From NCBI GenBank assembly GCA_025594325.1, contig JANHCV010000012.1, positions 1,364,001-1,428,000 on the forward strand: a DNA stretch of 64,000 nt. Reading direction: 5' to 3'. The notes under the pieces were generated by a model. It was not told the origin of the DNA. It saw only the letters and a program-made list of their open reading frames with translations, and ran no database searches. Positions 20,912 to 30,608 of this stretch are shown here, one piece after another. The stretch comes from Blastocladiella emersonii ATCC 22665. Taxonomy: Eukaryota; Blastocladiomycota; Blastocladiomycetes; Blastocladiales; Blastocladiaceae. Numbering within the stretch: the first letter of the stretch is position 1; every line of letters begins with the position of its first letter. The position numbers and the translations under genes are program-made.

Positions 20912-21724
20912 TTACATGCGTGCGGCCCGCCACGGGCCGCTACTCCACGCGTCGGCTCCCGATCCGTTCCTGGTTGGTGGCGGGACGGGCGGCATCGGGA
21001 TGGCCATGGCCGGGACGCGCGACGAGGTGAGGAGGCGCGGCGGCGCAGCACGCGCCGCATCGGTGACGAGGAGGTCGACGGACGCGAAGCCCATGAAGGC
21101 GAGGCGGCCACTGCCCTGCAGGGTCCCGTGCGCCTCGAGGATGGCAACCGAGGTCGGTGGTGGCGGCGAGTCGGGCCGGTACGTCGGCCACGCGGTCGCG
21201 TGCGCGTGTGCGGCGGGGAGTTGCGGGTAGCCGCCGCCTACATGATCAAGGGTCAGCCGAGAGTCGTATTGGAGCGCTTTGATGAAAGCGACGAACCTTG
21301 CTTGAGCCCGCCGGCGGCCTCGAGCGGCCGGTCCGTGTCGAGGAGCGGGAGGAGCGCCGTGACCACGTCCGTGACGGCCGCGGCGATCTGCGGCAGTGGA
21401 GACCCGTCGGGAGTCTACTTCCATGATGGGATCAGCATCGGAAACGTAAAAGTTGGTCGAGGATTCGCACAAACGGACCAGCTGCGTCGCGGCGAGCGGC
21501 ATGCGCGCAACGAGGTAGCGGCGGGCCGGGTCGAGCTGGGTGACGACGAGCGACAGGTGCAGGTGGCGGGCAACCATGCGCTCGAGAAGCAGCTGCAGGA
21601 CGGCGTTGATCATGCCGACGGGCGGCGCAGCTCGCCGCTGCTGCGGCCCTGGTCCTCCCGCTGGAAGAACGGGCGCTGTGGCGGCCAGGGCGTTGACGTG
21701 TGGAGGTGCATGGAGTTGATGCAT
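20912..21724 (-). CDS. Hypothetical protein, 231 aa, three exons
   Basis: Exons 21724-21446, 21387-21297 and 21237-20912, with introns of 58 and 59 nt (GTTTCC...CAG and GTTCGT...TAG). The region is open without splicing, but the spliced middle exon reads IAAAVTDVVTALLPLLDTDR, a convincing amphipathic helix, instead of an Arg/His-rich string. All phases fit. Other parts: MINAVLQLLLERMVARHLHL, RYLVARMPLAATQLVRLCES, SVAILEAHGTLQGSGRLAFM and GFASVDLLVTDAARAAPPR, then a Pro-rich tail. I do not recognise a family. The fold could be a small alpha/beta domain, but this is a guess. Confidence 0.5.
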   Translation of the reverse strand: MHQLHAPPHVNALAATAPVLPAGGPGPQQRRAAPPVGMINAVLQLLLERMVARHLHLSLVVTQLDPARRYLVARMPLAATQLVRLCESSTNFYVSDADPIMEVDSRRVSTAADRRGRHGRGHGAPPAPRHGPAARGRRRAQARFVAFIKALQYDSRLTLDHVGGGYPQLPAAHAHATAWPTYRPDSPPPPTSVAILEAHGTLQGSGRLAFMGFASVDLLVTDAARAAPPRLLTSSRVPAMAIPMPPVPPPTRNGSGADAWSSGPWRAARM

Positions 21725-22041
21725 GGTTTTTATCGTTCAGGGATACATGGAGCCAAGGGCGGGGATGGACGGGAGAGAAGAAGGCGGAGGTGGCGAAGTT
21801 GGAACGAGCGACTGGCCGCTCGCCATGAATTCCGCGGGCCGCCCGAGTGACGTCACCTTGTCACGCGGCGCGTTCCGTCTCTCGGCGCGAGACGCGTCGC
21901 GCCGCAAACGCGTCGGTCGCGCGGATTCTCGGCGCCCAGCGCACTCGCCTCCTTGCCCGCAAAGCCGATCCGCACGGAGATCGTGCCTCCATGAATCACG
22001 CACTCGACGCACTGCACTGAACACCCGACCGACGACCGACG

Positions 22042-23932
22042 ATGCCCGTTCCCGTCGCGCCGACCTCCGTCGCCGGCATCGGCGGCAGCGACGCCCCGCC
22101 CACTGCGCCGGTGCTCAGCGAAAAGTGGGCGGCGTGGGACCAGACCATCACGCAGCGCGCGCTGGTGCCGCTGGCGGCCGCCGCGACCGACCTGGCCGAC
22201 TTTGCCGCGCGCCAGCAGACGCTCGTGCTCGAGGCGCGGTCCATGGACGAGCTGCTCAAGCTGCACGCGCAGGCCGAGGCGTGCGCGGCCCAGGCCCTCG
22301 CCAAGGTCTCCGACTACCTGTCGCGCGCGAGCGCCGGGCTTGACGAGACCGTCGGCCACTGCGGGACCGAGCTGACGGTGCACACGGCCAAGCTCGACGC
22401 CATTTCCGAGGTGCGACCAACTACTCAACTTTGAAGTTCCCGTACTCACACCTAGTCATGATTATAGCGCTTCGAGGAGCTATTTGGCGCCTCGATCCGC
22501 CGCGACACGCTGCCGCTGCGCCCTGAGCAGCCCGAGCTGTCGCTCGAGGCCGAGAAGCCCTTCATCACCTTTCACGGCACTCGTGCGCACGCCGGCGTCT
22601 CTACGGGCCGCTCCGGGTCGTACCTGTCCATGACGTCGACCGGTTTCCCGCCGCCCTCGCCGCTGTCTCCGCTGAAGCCCGGGTCGGCGACCATGTCGGG
22701 CAACCCGTTCGGCACCGCCTCGAGCGCTACGAGCACCGGCACCGCGTCCATGAGCAACGTGCCGCCCAAGCTCGACCTGTCGGTCCTCGACGCCGTCGGC
22801 ACGCCGCTCCCGCCGCTCGCGTCGCTGCAGGTGTCGTCGGACAAGAAGCTCGGCGACGGCGCCGCGCTGCTCGGCGGCGTCCAGGCCAAGTTCGAGCTCA
22901 CGTCGCTCGGCGGCACCATTGCCCGGCGCGGCGGCGGCGGTGACCGCGCGTCGCTGCACGACAATGAGGGCATGGCGCCGCTCGACCGCGCCCAGTCCAC
23001 GTCCATTGACAACCTGCCGCCGCCCCCGCCGCCGCCGCTTCCGCCCGGGTCCGACGTCGAGACAGCGAGCGTGCGGTCGGCCTTCAGCGCTGCGTCGGCT
23101 AGCACCCTGTCGTCGCCCCCACCGCCCCCGCCAGGCGCAGTAAGCCAGCAACCGTCCGTCGCCTCGCTTCCCCCGCCGCCTCCGCCGCCCGCTCCAGCGG
23201 CGCCCGTCGCTCAAGCGGCCCTCCCGCCTCCACCTCCCCCTCCGGCTGCTGCACCTGCACCCGCCGCGTTCAACGCGGTCCCTCCGCCGCCGCCTCCGCC
23301 CCAGCACCAACAGCAGCAGCAGCAGCAGCAGCAGCCGGCGCTCCCCTCACCACCCCCGCCTCCGCCCGCGACCCACGCCGGGTACGCGAACCTGGTCGCT
23401 CCCGCCATGGGCTACCCACAGGCGCGCGTCACGACGCCTGAGCCGGGCACGGGGAGCGTGCGGTCCATGTACCCGCAGCCCCCGCCGCCGCCGCCGCCCG
23501 CCCCGGCCGCGTCCATGGGGTACCCGACCCAGCAGCAGCAGCAGTACCCGGGCGGCAACGGCGGCACGTTCACGGGCATGGGCTCGGTGCGCGGGGCATA
23601 CCCAGTCCCGCCGCCGCCCGCGCCGGTCCCGCAGCAGCAGCAGCAGCCGCAGTACTCGATGGCGGCGGTGCACGGCGGGTCGGTCCGTGGGATGTCGCCG
23701 GTCCCGCCTCCGCCGCAGCAGCAGTACGGCGGGTATCTGCAGCAGCAGCAGCAGCAGCAGGCGGGCTACATCCCGTACGGCGGCGCGCAGCAGGTGCAGC
23801 CGCCGGGCGGTGGGTACGGCGGGTCGGTCCGTGGCGTCAGCCCGCAGCAGCAGTACGGCGGGACCATGAACCAGGCGCAGCAGCAGCAGTTCATGTACCA
23901 ACAGCAACAGCAGCAACAGCAGCAGTACATGT

Positions 23933-24005
<73 letters not shown>

Positions 24006-24384
24006 CCAGGCGGGCGGGTACGGGTACCAAGGCCAGGCGCCGCCGCCGCAGCAACAACAGCAGTACTACCAGCAGCAGACGCAGCAGCAGTACTCGCCCG
24101 GGTACGGCGGCGGCCACCCTCAGCAGCAGCCGCAGCAGTACGCGGCTCCAGCGCCGACAGGGCACGGTGCGGGCGGGGCGGTGCCGACGATCCCGCCGCC
24201 GCGCAACCCGATGGCGCGCGTCATGTTCCCGTACGCGGCGGTCGAGGCGGACGAGATCGACTTGGTGGCGGGCGAGGTGATCGAGATCCTGACGCTGGAC
24301 GCGGGCGCCGGGTGGACGCGCGGCATCACGCCCGACCGCCGCCGGTGCGGCATGTTCCCGCGGACGTATATCCAGCTGCTGTGA
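22042..24384 (+). CDS. Abl-interactor (Abi)-like protein with C-terminal SH3 domain
   Basis: Exons 22042-22410 and 22468-24384; 761 aa. The helical N-terminus (about 1-125) recalls the Abi region that packs into the SCAR/WAVE complex: IGGSDAPP..., LADFAARQQTLVLEARSMDE, AQALAKVSDYLSRASAGLDE and HTAKLDAISERFEELFGASI. Then comes a long Pro/Gln/Gly-rich linker with many PPPPPP profilin/SH3-type stretches and poly-Gln. The last 60 residues form an SH3 domain: ARVMFPYAAVEADEIDLVAG, EVIEILTLDAGAGWTRG (with the ALYDY-like and W motifs) and CGMFPRTYIQLL. The architecture (helix bundle, Pro-rich, SH3 at the very end) is that of Abi. WAVE-driven crawling is known for zoosporic fungi. Another SH3 adaptor cannot be excluded. 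Confidence 0.6.
23935..24003 (+). repeat. (CAG)23 trinucleotide repeat
   Basis: Twenty-three uninterrupted CAG codons encode poly-Gln inside the SH3 protein. Shorter CAA/CAG tracts flank it at 23310-23335, 23740-23760 and 23880-23925. The tract is likely to vary in length between strains. Confidence 0.95.
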
Positions 24385-24783
24385 TGTGATCGGGGGTTTT
24401 ATGCACGAATTTAAGCTTGTTGTGTTCTGGAGCGGTGGAGTGTGGGAGGCGAGCGGTAGTGGAGCGCTGGACGCGGCTTATCTCGGCTATCTCCGCTATC
24501 GGAGGCTGAGGCGAAACGGCGCCATCTCGGATCAGCGGCGCCGTGTTTCGGATTCGGGTCAGCGGACCATCCATCGCGCCGGTGAAGCACGGCCAGTCAT
24601 CGCGATGACTCGCCCTCGCCGCCGTCTCCCGCCGTACTTGAAGGCAGCGACCCCCGCGCCGTCGGCCACGGCCTGCTCTCTCTCCCCCCCTGCACGCCTC
24701 GATCCTCTTGCTCGACGGCGTACACTCCCCCGCCGCCACCCTTGAATGCATCACCTGTCCAACACCACCGCGACTCCGACACC

Positions 24784-26306
24784 ATGCCACCGACAACCGC
24801 CACCACCACCTGCCACGCCTCGCTCGCCGCCGCCGCCATGACGACACTCTCGGGACTCACGCACACGTACTCGTCGGCGTTCGCGTCGGCCAACAAGTTT
24901 GAGCTGGCGCCCGCGTGTCTGCTCGACCTGCGCGCCGTGTTCGCGTCGCGCGCGTGGCCGCCGACCACCGCGGGCGATGCCGACGAGTCGGGCGCGATCG
25001 CATGGTGGGACGCCATCGACTTTCGCCCGCGCCCGAGCCCGCACCTAGCCGTCAACCTCGACCGCGTGCGCCCGCTGCTCGTCCAGGCGTGCGGCGGATG
25101 GCCCGACCTCGTCCCCGCCACCAACGCCGAGCTCGCGCGCCTCCTCGCGGACCAGCTGGTACGCTCTGCCGCCATCTACATGCTGTGAACCGCAACTCAC
25201 GCTTCACCCTCCACCGCTAGCTGTCCGACCCCGTGGTCGCCTCGGTCATGCCCGTGCGCGACGCCGAGCTGCGCGTGACGCTGCGCGACTACACCCCGCT
25301 GCTCGACGCCATGGTCGCGTCGTCGGCGCTGGCCCGCGCCCCGCCGGCCTCGCCGACCCCGTTCTTCTCCTCCCCCAAATCGTCGCGCCCGACGTCGCCC
25401 GCCGGCTCCTCGGCGCCCACCCCGCTCGTCTACCTGTACCCCACGACCTCCCCGACGAGCACGCGCGGGACCCTTCTCGCCGCCTTCCTCGCGCGCCTGT
25501 CGGGCGCTCCGGGCACCATGCACCCGCCCTCGGCCTCGGCCTCCCCAACTCCCGCGCCCGCACTCGAGGGCAAGCTGCACCACCTGCTCCGCGCGCTGCC
25601 CGTCATGACGGCGCCCGGCGGCACTAAGCTCGTCGACTGCGGCGCCGACGCGGGTGTCGCGGTCTTGTTCTCACGCGGGAACTGGACCCCGCTCGCGGCG
25701 CTCGTCGCCGACCTCGCCGCGCGCCGTAGCGGGACGACCGCGTTCCTCGTGTGCCCCGTCGGGTGCGAGGCCGCAGCGGGGCAGGTCGTCGCGCTACTCC
25801 GGATGCTCGACGCGCCGTGTACCGTGCGCGTCGTCGCGTACGTCGAGTCGCTGGCGGCGGGGACCAGTGAAGGTGCTGGTGAAGCGCTCGCGGTCCTCGC
25901 GGCCAACCGCCGCAAGCCGCTCGCCGGTAGCGGGTCCGGGTCCGGGTCCGGGTCGCGCGCCAACGAGTGGGCGTGCATCCGCGCCGCGTGCACCGCCGCG
26001 TCGACCTCCGCCACGGCACGCCCGTCTCCGCGCGGGAGCACCGACTCCGCCGCCACGGCCGAGGCGTGGGCCGAGCTCGCCTTCACGCTCGCGCAGTACC
26101 CGAGCGTGCTGCACCGGTGCGCGCGCGGCGCCGAGTCGTCGCCGCTCGCGACCTACGCCGTGCGCGCCGCCAAGCTCGCCCTCCGTGCCACCCGCCGCGG
26201 GACCACGTCGGCGAACACGAACACGGCGGCGGTGGCGCGCGCCGCGGCCGAGGTCCTCGAGCACGCCGCGTGGGTCCTCGCTGGCGACGGCGCTGACGAT
26301 GTGTGA
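24784..26306 (+). CDS. Hypothetical protein, 486 aa
   Basis: Exons 24784-25158 and 25221-26306, joined by a 62-nt intron (GTACGC...TAG), phase 0. The N-terminus is Thr/Ala-rich, then SSAFASANKFELAPACLLDL, a WPDLVPATNAELARLL segment, and after the intron SVMPVRDAELRVTLRDYTPL. The middle carries a Pro/Ser-rich loop and hydrophobic strands (KLHHLLRALPVMTAPGG, TKLVDCGADAGVAVLFSRGN, TTAFLVCPVGCEAAAGQVVA). The C-terminus is Ala-rich and probably helical, after a GSGSGSGSGS linker. No signal peptide or membrane helix is evident. I do not recognise a family. Codon usage matches the neighbouring genes, so the gene is likely real. Confidence 0.6.
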
Positions 26307-27203
26307 CGATGATGATGAACGACTCGATACAATGTAAACCGTTTTTGCTTCCCAACCCTGGAATTCTCGCGCGGGAAAAAGAAGAAGGCGCGCGCCACGT
26401 GATGTCTCGCAGCTGGCGCGACGCGTGCGCCCCGTCATCATCCCTCACGCCCACACCAACACGCGCGCACCCCTCACACGCGGGCGCGCGGGCGAAAACA
26501 GCCGGAAACCTGCTCTGCCCATGAACATGCACGCGTGTTCGGTGCGCGCCCGCTGCGGCGCGGGTGGTTGTTCTCGTCAACCCGCCTTATCGCCTCGCGC
26601 GCGCGCGCCGAGAAAGAAGAAGCGGCGCGCTCGGGGAGACGTTAACAAGCACGCGGGCGACGCGGCGATCACGCCCTGCCGCCGCCCGCGCCGAAACAAG
26701 CAGGGACAGTGGTGGCGAGGGGACGCGACGCGACGCGCCATGACGCACGACACGCGAAAACATGTTCGACGCGACGCGCGCCGTCTCCCAGCGCGCCCGC
26801 CGCCGCCTTCTTGTTCGCCGCCGCCGCCACTCACCTGCTTGTTCCCTCCACCTTGGTTCCCGTGCTTGACACGCACACGCACGCACGCGCACGCGGCGGC
26901 GCCCGCCGTGTGCTGCGCGCGTCGTGCCGCTTTCCTTCGCGCCGCGCCAGCCAGCACGCGCGGCCGCCCGTATAAAACGGCGCCGCGCCCCCGGCCATCT
27001 CCCCTTCTCTCGTCCAGCACCTCCCCTCCTCCCGCCGTCCTCGCATACACCCGATACACGGGCTTCGGGTCGCCATCCTCGCTCCTCCCCACCCCTCGCC
27101 AAGACTTTGCTTCGCTTGCACTACTCGCTCGTACACCGGCGCGCGGCCTCGATACACACACACAGCTCCTCGCATACATCCCCACCCCTACACCATCACC
27201 AAC
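26307..27203 (+). promoter_or_regulatory. Long upstream region of Thr-rich gene 1 with TATA box
   Basis: About 900 bp without a gene. A TATAAAA element lies at 26971-26977, roughly 230 bp before the ATG, followed by a C/T-rich leader. The blocks at 26781-26795 and 26810-26825 recur exactly upstream of the paralogue (39676-39690 and 39834-39849), suggesting shared control or common descent of the promoters. Confidence 0.55.
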
Positions 27204-28460
27204 ATGACCAAGCTGTCCGCCCTCCTCTGCGTCCTCTTCCTGGCCACGGCCGCCAACAACGCGCTTGCGTATGTGTCCCGCTGCTCGCCTGCGACGCGTC
27301 GTCGCGGTTCCCACGCCTCTTCGCGACCTGATGCTAACGCTCGCCCCTCCCCCGACATCCACAGGCTCCCCGTCTACCAGCAGTCGGCCATCGCGACGAC
27401 CACGGCCGGCGCCGCGGCCGCCGAGGAGACGATCATCGACTTCCCGAGCGAGACCACGGTGACCGAGACCGAGACGCAGACGGCGACGGTGGTCGAGACC
27501 CAGACCGACACGGCGACTGAGACCCAGACGGTGATCGGCTCGACGCCCGTGCCCGACTCGACGACCATGGTCACGCTCATCTCGTCGGCGTCGTCGTCGG
27601 CGGTCCCGACCACGACGGCCGTCGACATCCCGACCCCGACGTGGGTCTACACGACGCACGCGCCCTCGACGACGGCCACGCCGACGTACACGAGCTCGGT
27701 CGCGTCCACCACGGTCGTGACGGGCGGCGGCGGCGACGCTGGGTCGACGGTCCCGGCGTACAACTACGGCACGGCCACGTCGGCCGTCGACTCGACGACC
27801 TACACGCAGACGGCGACCTCGACGACGGGCGGCGACGGCGGCGTCGCGTCCGTCACCCAGGACACGACCATCACGCAGACGGCGACGCGGTTCGTCACCA
27901 ACACGGCCGTGACCACGATCACGTCGTCGTGCGCCCCGACCACCACCACCATCACCGAGACTGAGACGACGGTCGTCCCGACCACGATCGTGTCGACGTC
28001 GACGCTTGACGTGACCGCCACCGAGACGGCGACTGTGACCGCGACGGCGACCGTCACCAACACGGCGACCGAGACCTCGACGGCTACCGCCACCGCGACC
28101 GTGACCGCCACCGAGACGGCGACGGCGACCGCGACCCAGGTGTCGACCGCGACGGCGACGGTGACCGTGACCGAGACCCAGACGGCGCAGGCGACCACGA
28201 CGGCGACGCGCACCGTGTCGTCGGCGACGGCCGTGACCGTGACGAACCAGGCGACGGCGACCGAGACGACGACGATCAACGTGACGACCACCGACAACGT
28301 GACGGCGACGCAGACGGCCACGGTGACCTTCACGGCGGCCGAGGTGACGACCATCACGGCGCCCTGCGAGGACGGCACGGCCACGTCGGTTGGCGTCGTG
28401 ACCACGACCACGTCGGCGTACCCCGTGACGACGCCCTGCGAGACGACGACCGCGGCCTAA
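27204..28460 (+). CDS. Secreted Thr-rich (mucin-like) cell-surface protein 1
   Basis: Exons 27204-27268 and 27365-28460 (intron GTATGT...CACAG with a GCTAAC branch site); 386 aa. The signal peptide is MTKLSALLCVLFLATAANNA, and the intron falls just at its end. The mature chain is almost entirely Thr with Ala, Val, Glu and Ser, in irregular TET/TAT/TVT runs such as ETQTATVVETQTDTATETQ. The C-terminus carries two Cys-containing units (TTITAPCEDGTATS and YPVTTPCETTTAA). No GPI-anchor hydrophobic tail is visible. Such chains are normally O-mannosylated wall or extracellular matrix proteins. The paralogue at 40352-41261 shares signal peptide, intron position, repeat chemistry and the PCET ending. 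Confidence 0.8.
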   Translation: MTKLSALLCVLFLATAANNALAYVSRCSPATRRRGSHASSRPDANARPSPDIHRLPVYQQSAIATTTAGAAAAEETIIDFPSETTVTETETQTATVVETQTDTATETQTVIGSTPVPDSTTMVTLISSASSSAVPTTTAVDIPTPTWVYTTHAPSTTATPTYTSSVASTTVVTGGGGDAGSTVPAYNYGTATSAVDSTTYTQTATSTTGGDGGVASVTQDTTITQTATRFVTNTAVTTITSSCAPTTTTITETETTVVPTTIVSTSTLDVTATETATVTATATVTNTATETSTATATATVTATETATATATQVSTATATVTVTETQTAQATTTATRTVSSATAVTVTNQATATETTTINVTTTDNVTATQTATVTFTAAEVTTITAPCEDGTATSVGVVTTTTSAYPVTTPCETTTAA

Positions 28461-29333
28461 GAAGGCGGTGGGCGAGCGGCGAGCTGCAGTCTCGACCAAC
28501 CTCCCCGCGCGCGCTGGCGTACGACATCCAAGAAACCAAGAAACCCCCTCCTCATTAGCACTTTTTGATCCACGATCATCTCTACCCTCCCTCCCTTCTC
28601 TCCTCTCCATCGCACTACCCCCCTCTTGCACTTGTCTGATCTTTCCCCCCTATCTTGTGTCTCCTCCTCATCCACGGGCCGGTCATCCCGCGGACGGACG
28701 GTGATATCTTCCTGGCATGCTTCTCTCTCCTCCCCCTCCCCTCATTGGCAATACACATGGTAATCTGCATCATCCACTGCTCGTCTCTCGTGTCTCTCGG
28801 CTTTGCTTGTGCGCGACGGTGGCCTTGGCCATCGTCGCGCTTGAGTTGCGTTCGATGCATCGCGCGTTGCTTGGCTTCCGCTCCCGAGTTGCTCGCGCCT
28901 CGAGCATGATTCTCGTTCTTCGCCGCTGGTCAGCTCATCCTTGAATTGACTTGGTCGCATCGGCCATGGATTGAATGCCGTGAAGCGGTGGTGCCGCTCG
29001 TCGCGTTGGTCGTGGCCACGGCCATGGCCGACTTCGTTCTCGCTCACACGTACGTACGCTCATGTACCGGCGAGCCCGCCGTTCTCGGACAAGGTAATGC
29101 TTGCGCTCAGCGTCTTTCGCGACCATGGTCGACTTGATGATCTCTCGCTCGCCCGTCAACGTCCATCCTTTGAGCCGCCGACCCGCGGCGAAGGCGAAGC
29201 CTCCGCTCGTCGCCCGGGCCACGGCCACGGCCGACTTGCGTGCGCAGTTCGACCACTCTTCACTCGCCCTTCCACGCCAAGATCTCGACAGAATCAAGTA
29301 TATCCTTTGTCCCCTCCCCCACCATCTCGCGCA
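28461..29333. other. Intergenic region; C/T-rich 3' flank of Thr-rich gene 1
   Basis: Roughly 28490-28760 is strikingly pyrimidine-rich on the + strand (runs of CTCCC/CCTCTC), like the 3' flank of the paralogue. The remainder (28760-29330) shows no convincing gene. Confidence 0.5.
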
Positions 29334-30444
29334 TCAGAACTGCACCCACCCAGTCGCCGCCGCCCCGCTAGCACTCGGCGACCCGGCGGCCTTGGGCGGC
29401 GGCGCCGCTGCCGCGGTAAAGTCGGCCCAGTCGTCGCTGCCGCCGCTGTGCCGCTTGCTGGCGGCGGGCGGTGGCGCGGAGAACGCGCCGAACGGCGAGT
29501 CGTCGAAGGCCGCGAAGGATGACGGCGCAGGAGCAGCGGCAGCGAACGCGCCGAACGGTGCACCGGCCGCGGGCGGGGCGGCGAACGGCGTGAAGTTGGT
29601 GCCCGCGGGCGGCGGGGGCGGGAAGAAGCCGGTGTCGGCGCCGCCGGCGGGGAGCGCGGCGGGTGCGGGTGCGGCGGTTGCGGACGTGCCGCCGAGTTTC
29701 TTGGCGAGCTACACACGAGTGACGGATGTCAGCCCACCGAGCTCAGTGAGTACCCGGTCCACGTACGACGCCAATATTGATCTTGATCTGCTGCCCCTCC
29801 TTGAGCCCGAGATCGAGCGGCGGACCCGCGGCCACCGCAGCCGCCGCTGCCGCCGCCCCACCGAGCGCGGCGGCGCCGCCCGTCTCGTACTTGACCTGCT
29901 TGGCGAAATCCTGCATGGCGACGTTCCAGTCAAACGCGTCGGCGCGCTCGGCGAACCCGAACCCGACCCAGGCGTGGCGCGCGGACGCGCGGTCCGTGAG
30001 TCGGATCACAAAGTACCGCGACGAGTCGAGCACGCGCTCCACGTCCGTGTCCGGGTCGCGCACCAGCGACTCGCCGAACAGCTCGCCCGTCATGCTGTCC
30101 TCGAGCTTCACGACGCACAGCGACCACGGGCCCTCGGGCGCGCTCGGCTTGATCATCTGTTTCGCGAGCGCGGGACCCAGCGCGCGTGACGCCGCCGCGG
30201 GGCTCGCGTACGTGACGTGCAGCACGCGCAGACGGCCTGACCACGCCTTGGACGTGTCCCAGTCGGCCGCCTTGTACCCCTCGGCGCGCGTGCGCGGCGG
30301 GATCGGGAAGACTTGCGCCTCGCGCTTGACGAGGAGCGTGGCTGCGCGCAGGGGTCGGCGGAGTGATCAGAGCGTGTGCGCGGCGGGCTCTCAACGCGGC
30401 GGCGTACCCTCGAGGGGCGGCGAGTCGGGCGGGAGGGAGGCCAT
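29334..30444 (-). CDS. NECAP (adaptin-ear-binding coat-associated protein)
   Basis: Endocytic adaptor that binds the AP-2 complex at clathrin-coated pits. Exons read 30444-30408, 30341-29767 and 29708-29334; 328 aa. The PHear domain is clear: LVKREAQVFPIPPRTRAEGY, KAADWDTSKAWSGRLRV, CVVKLEDSMTGELFGESLV, DSSRYFVIRLTDR, WVGFGFAERADAFDWNVAMQ and DLGLKEGQQIKINIG. The C-terminal half is a flexible Pro/Ala/Phe-rich tail with FGAF and FAAF motifs. It ends exactly in WVQF, the WxxF peptide that vertebrate NECAPs use to bind the AP-2 alpha ear. An extra Ala-rich loop sits between the last strands. It lies 164 bp downstream of the cullin gene on the same strand. Confidence 0.95.
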
Positions 30445-30608
30445 GTTGATGCGTTGCAGCGGGTGGTTTCAATTTAGGCCGAGCGAGAGCGATGCATGGA
30501 GCGGCGATGCGCTTCGTCGGGGAGAGCGGCGAACGGTGGCGCGGCCGACCTGCACATGAACGACGCGTCTCACAAAGCTCCGTGTGTTGTATTACTCCTC
30601 CCCGTGAG

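Noticed and set aside
26577-28631. Minus-strand frame of 684 codons opposite the Thr-rich gene
   Set aside because: Almost entirely Arg/Gly/His, the antisense of repeated ACG/ACC Thr codons; it also runs through the promoter and a likely intron.
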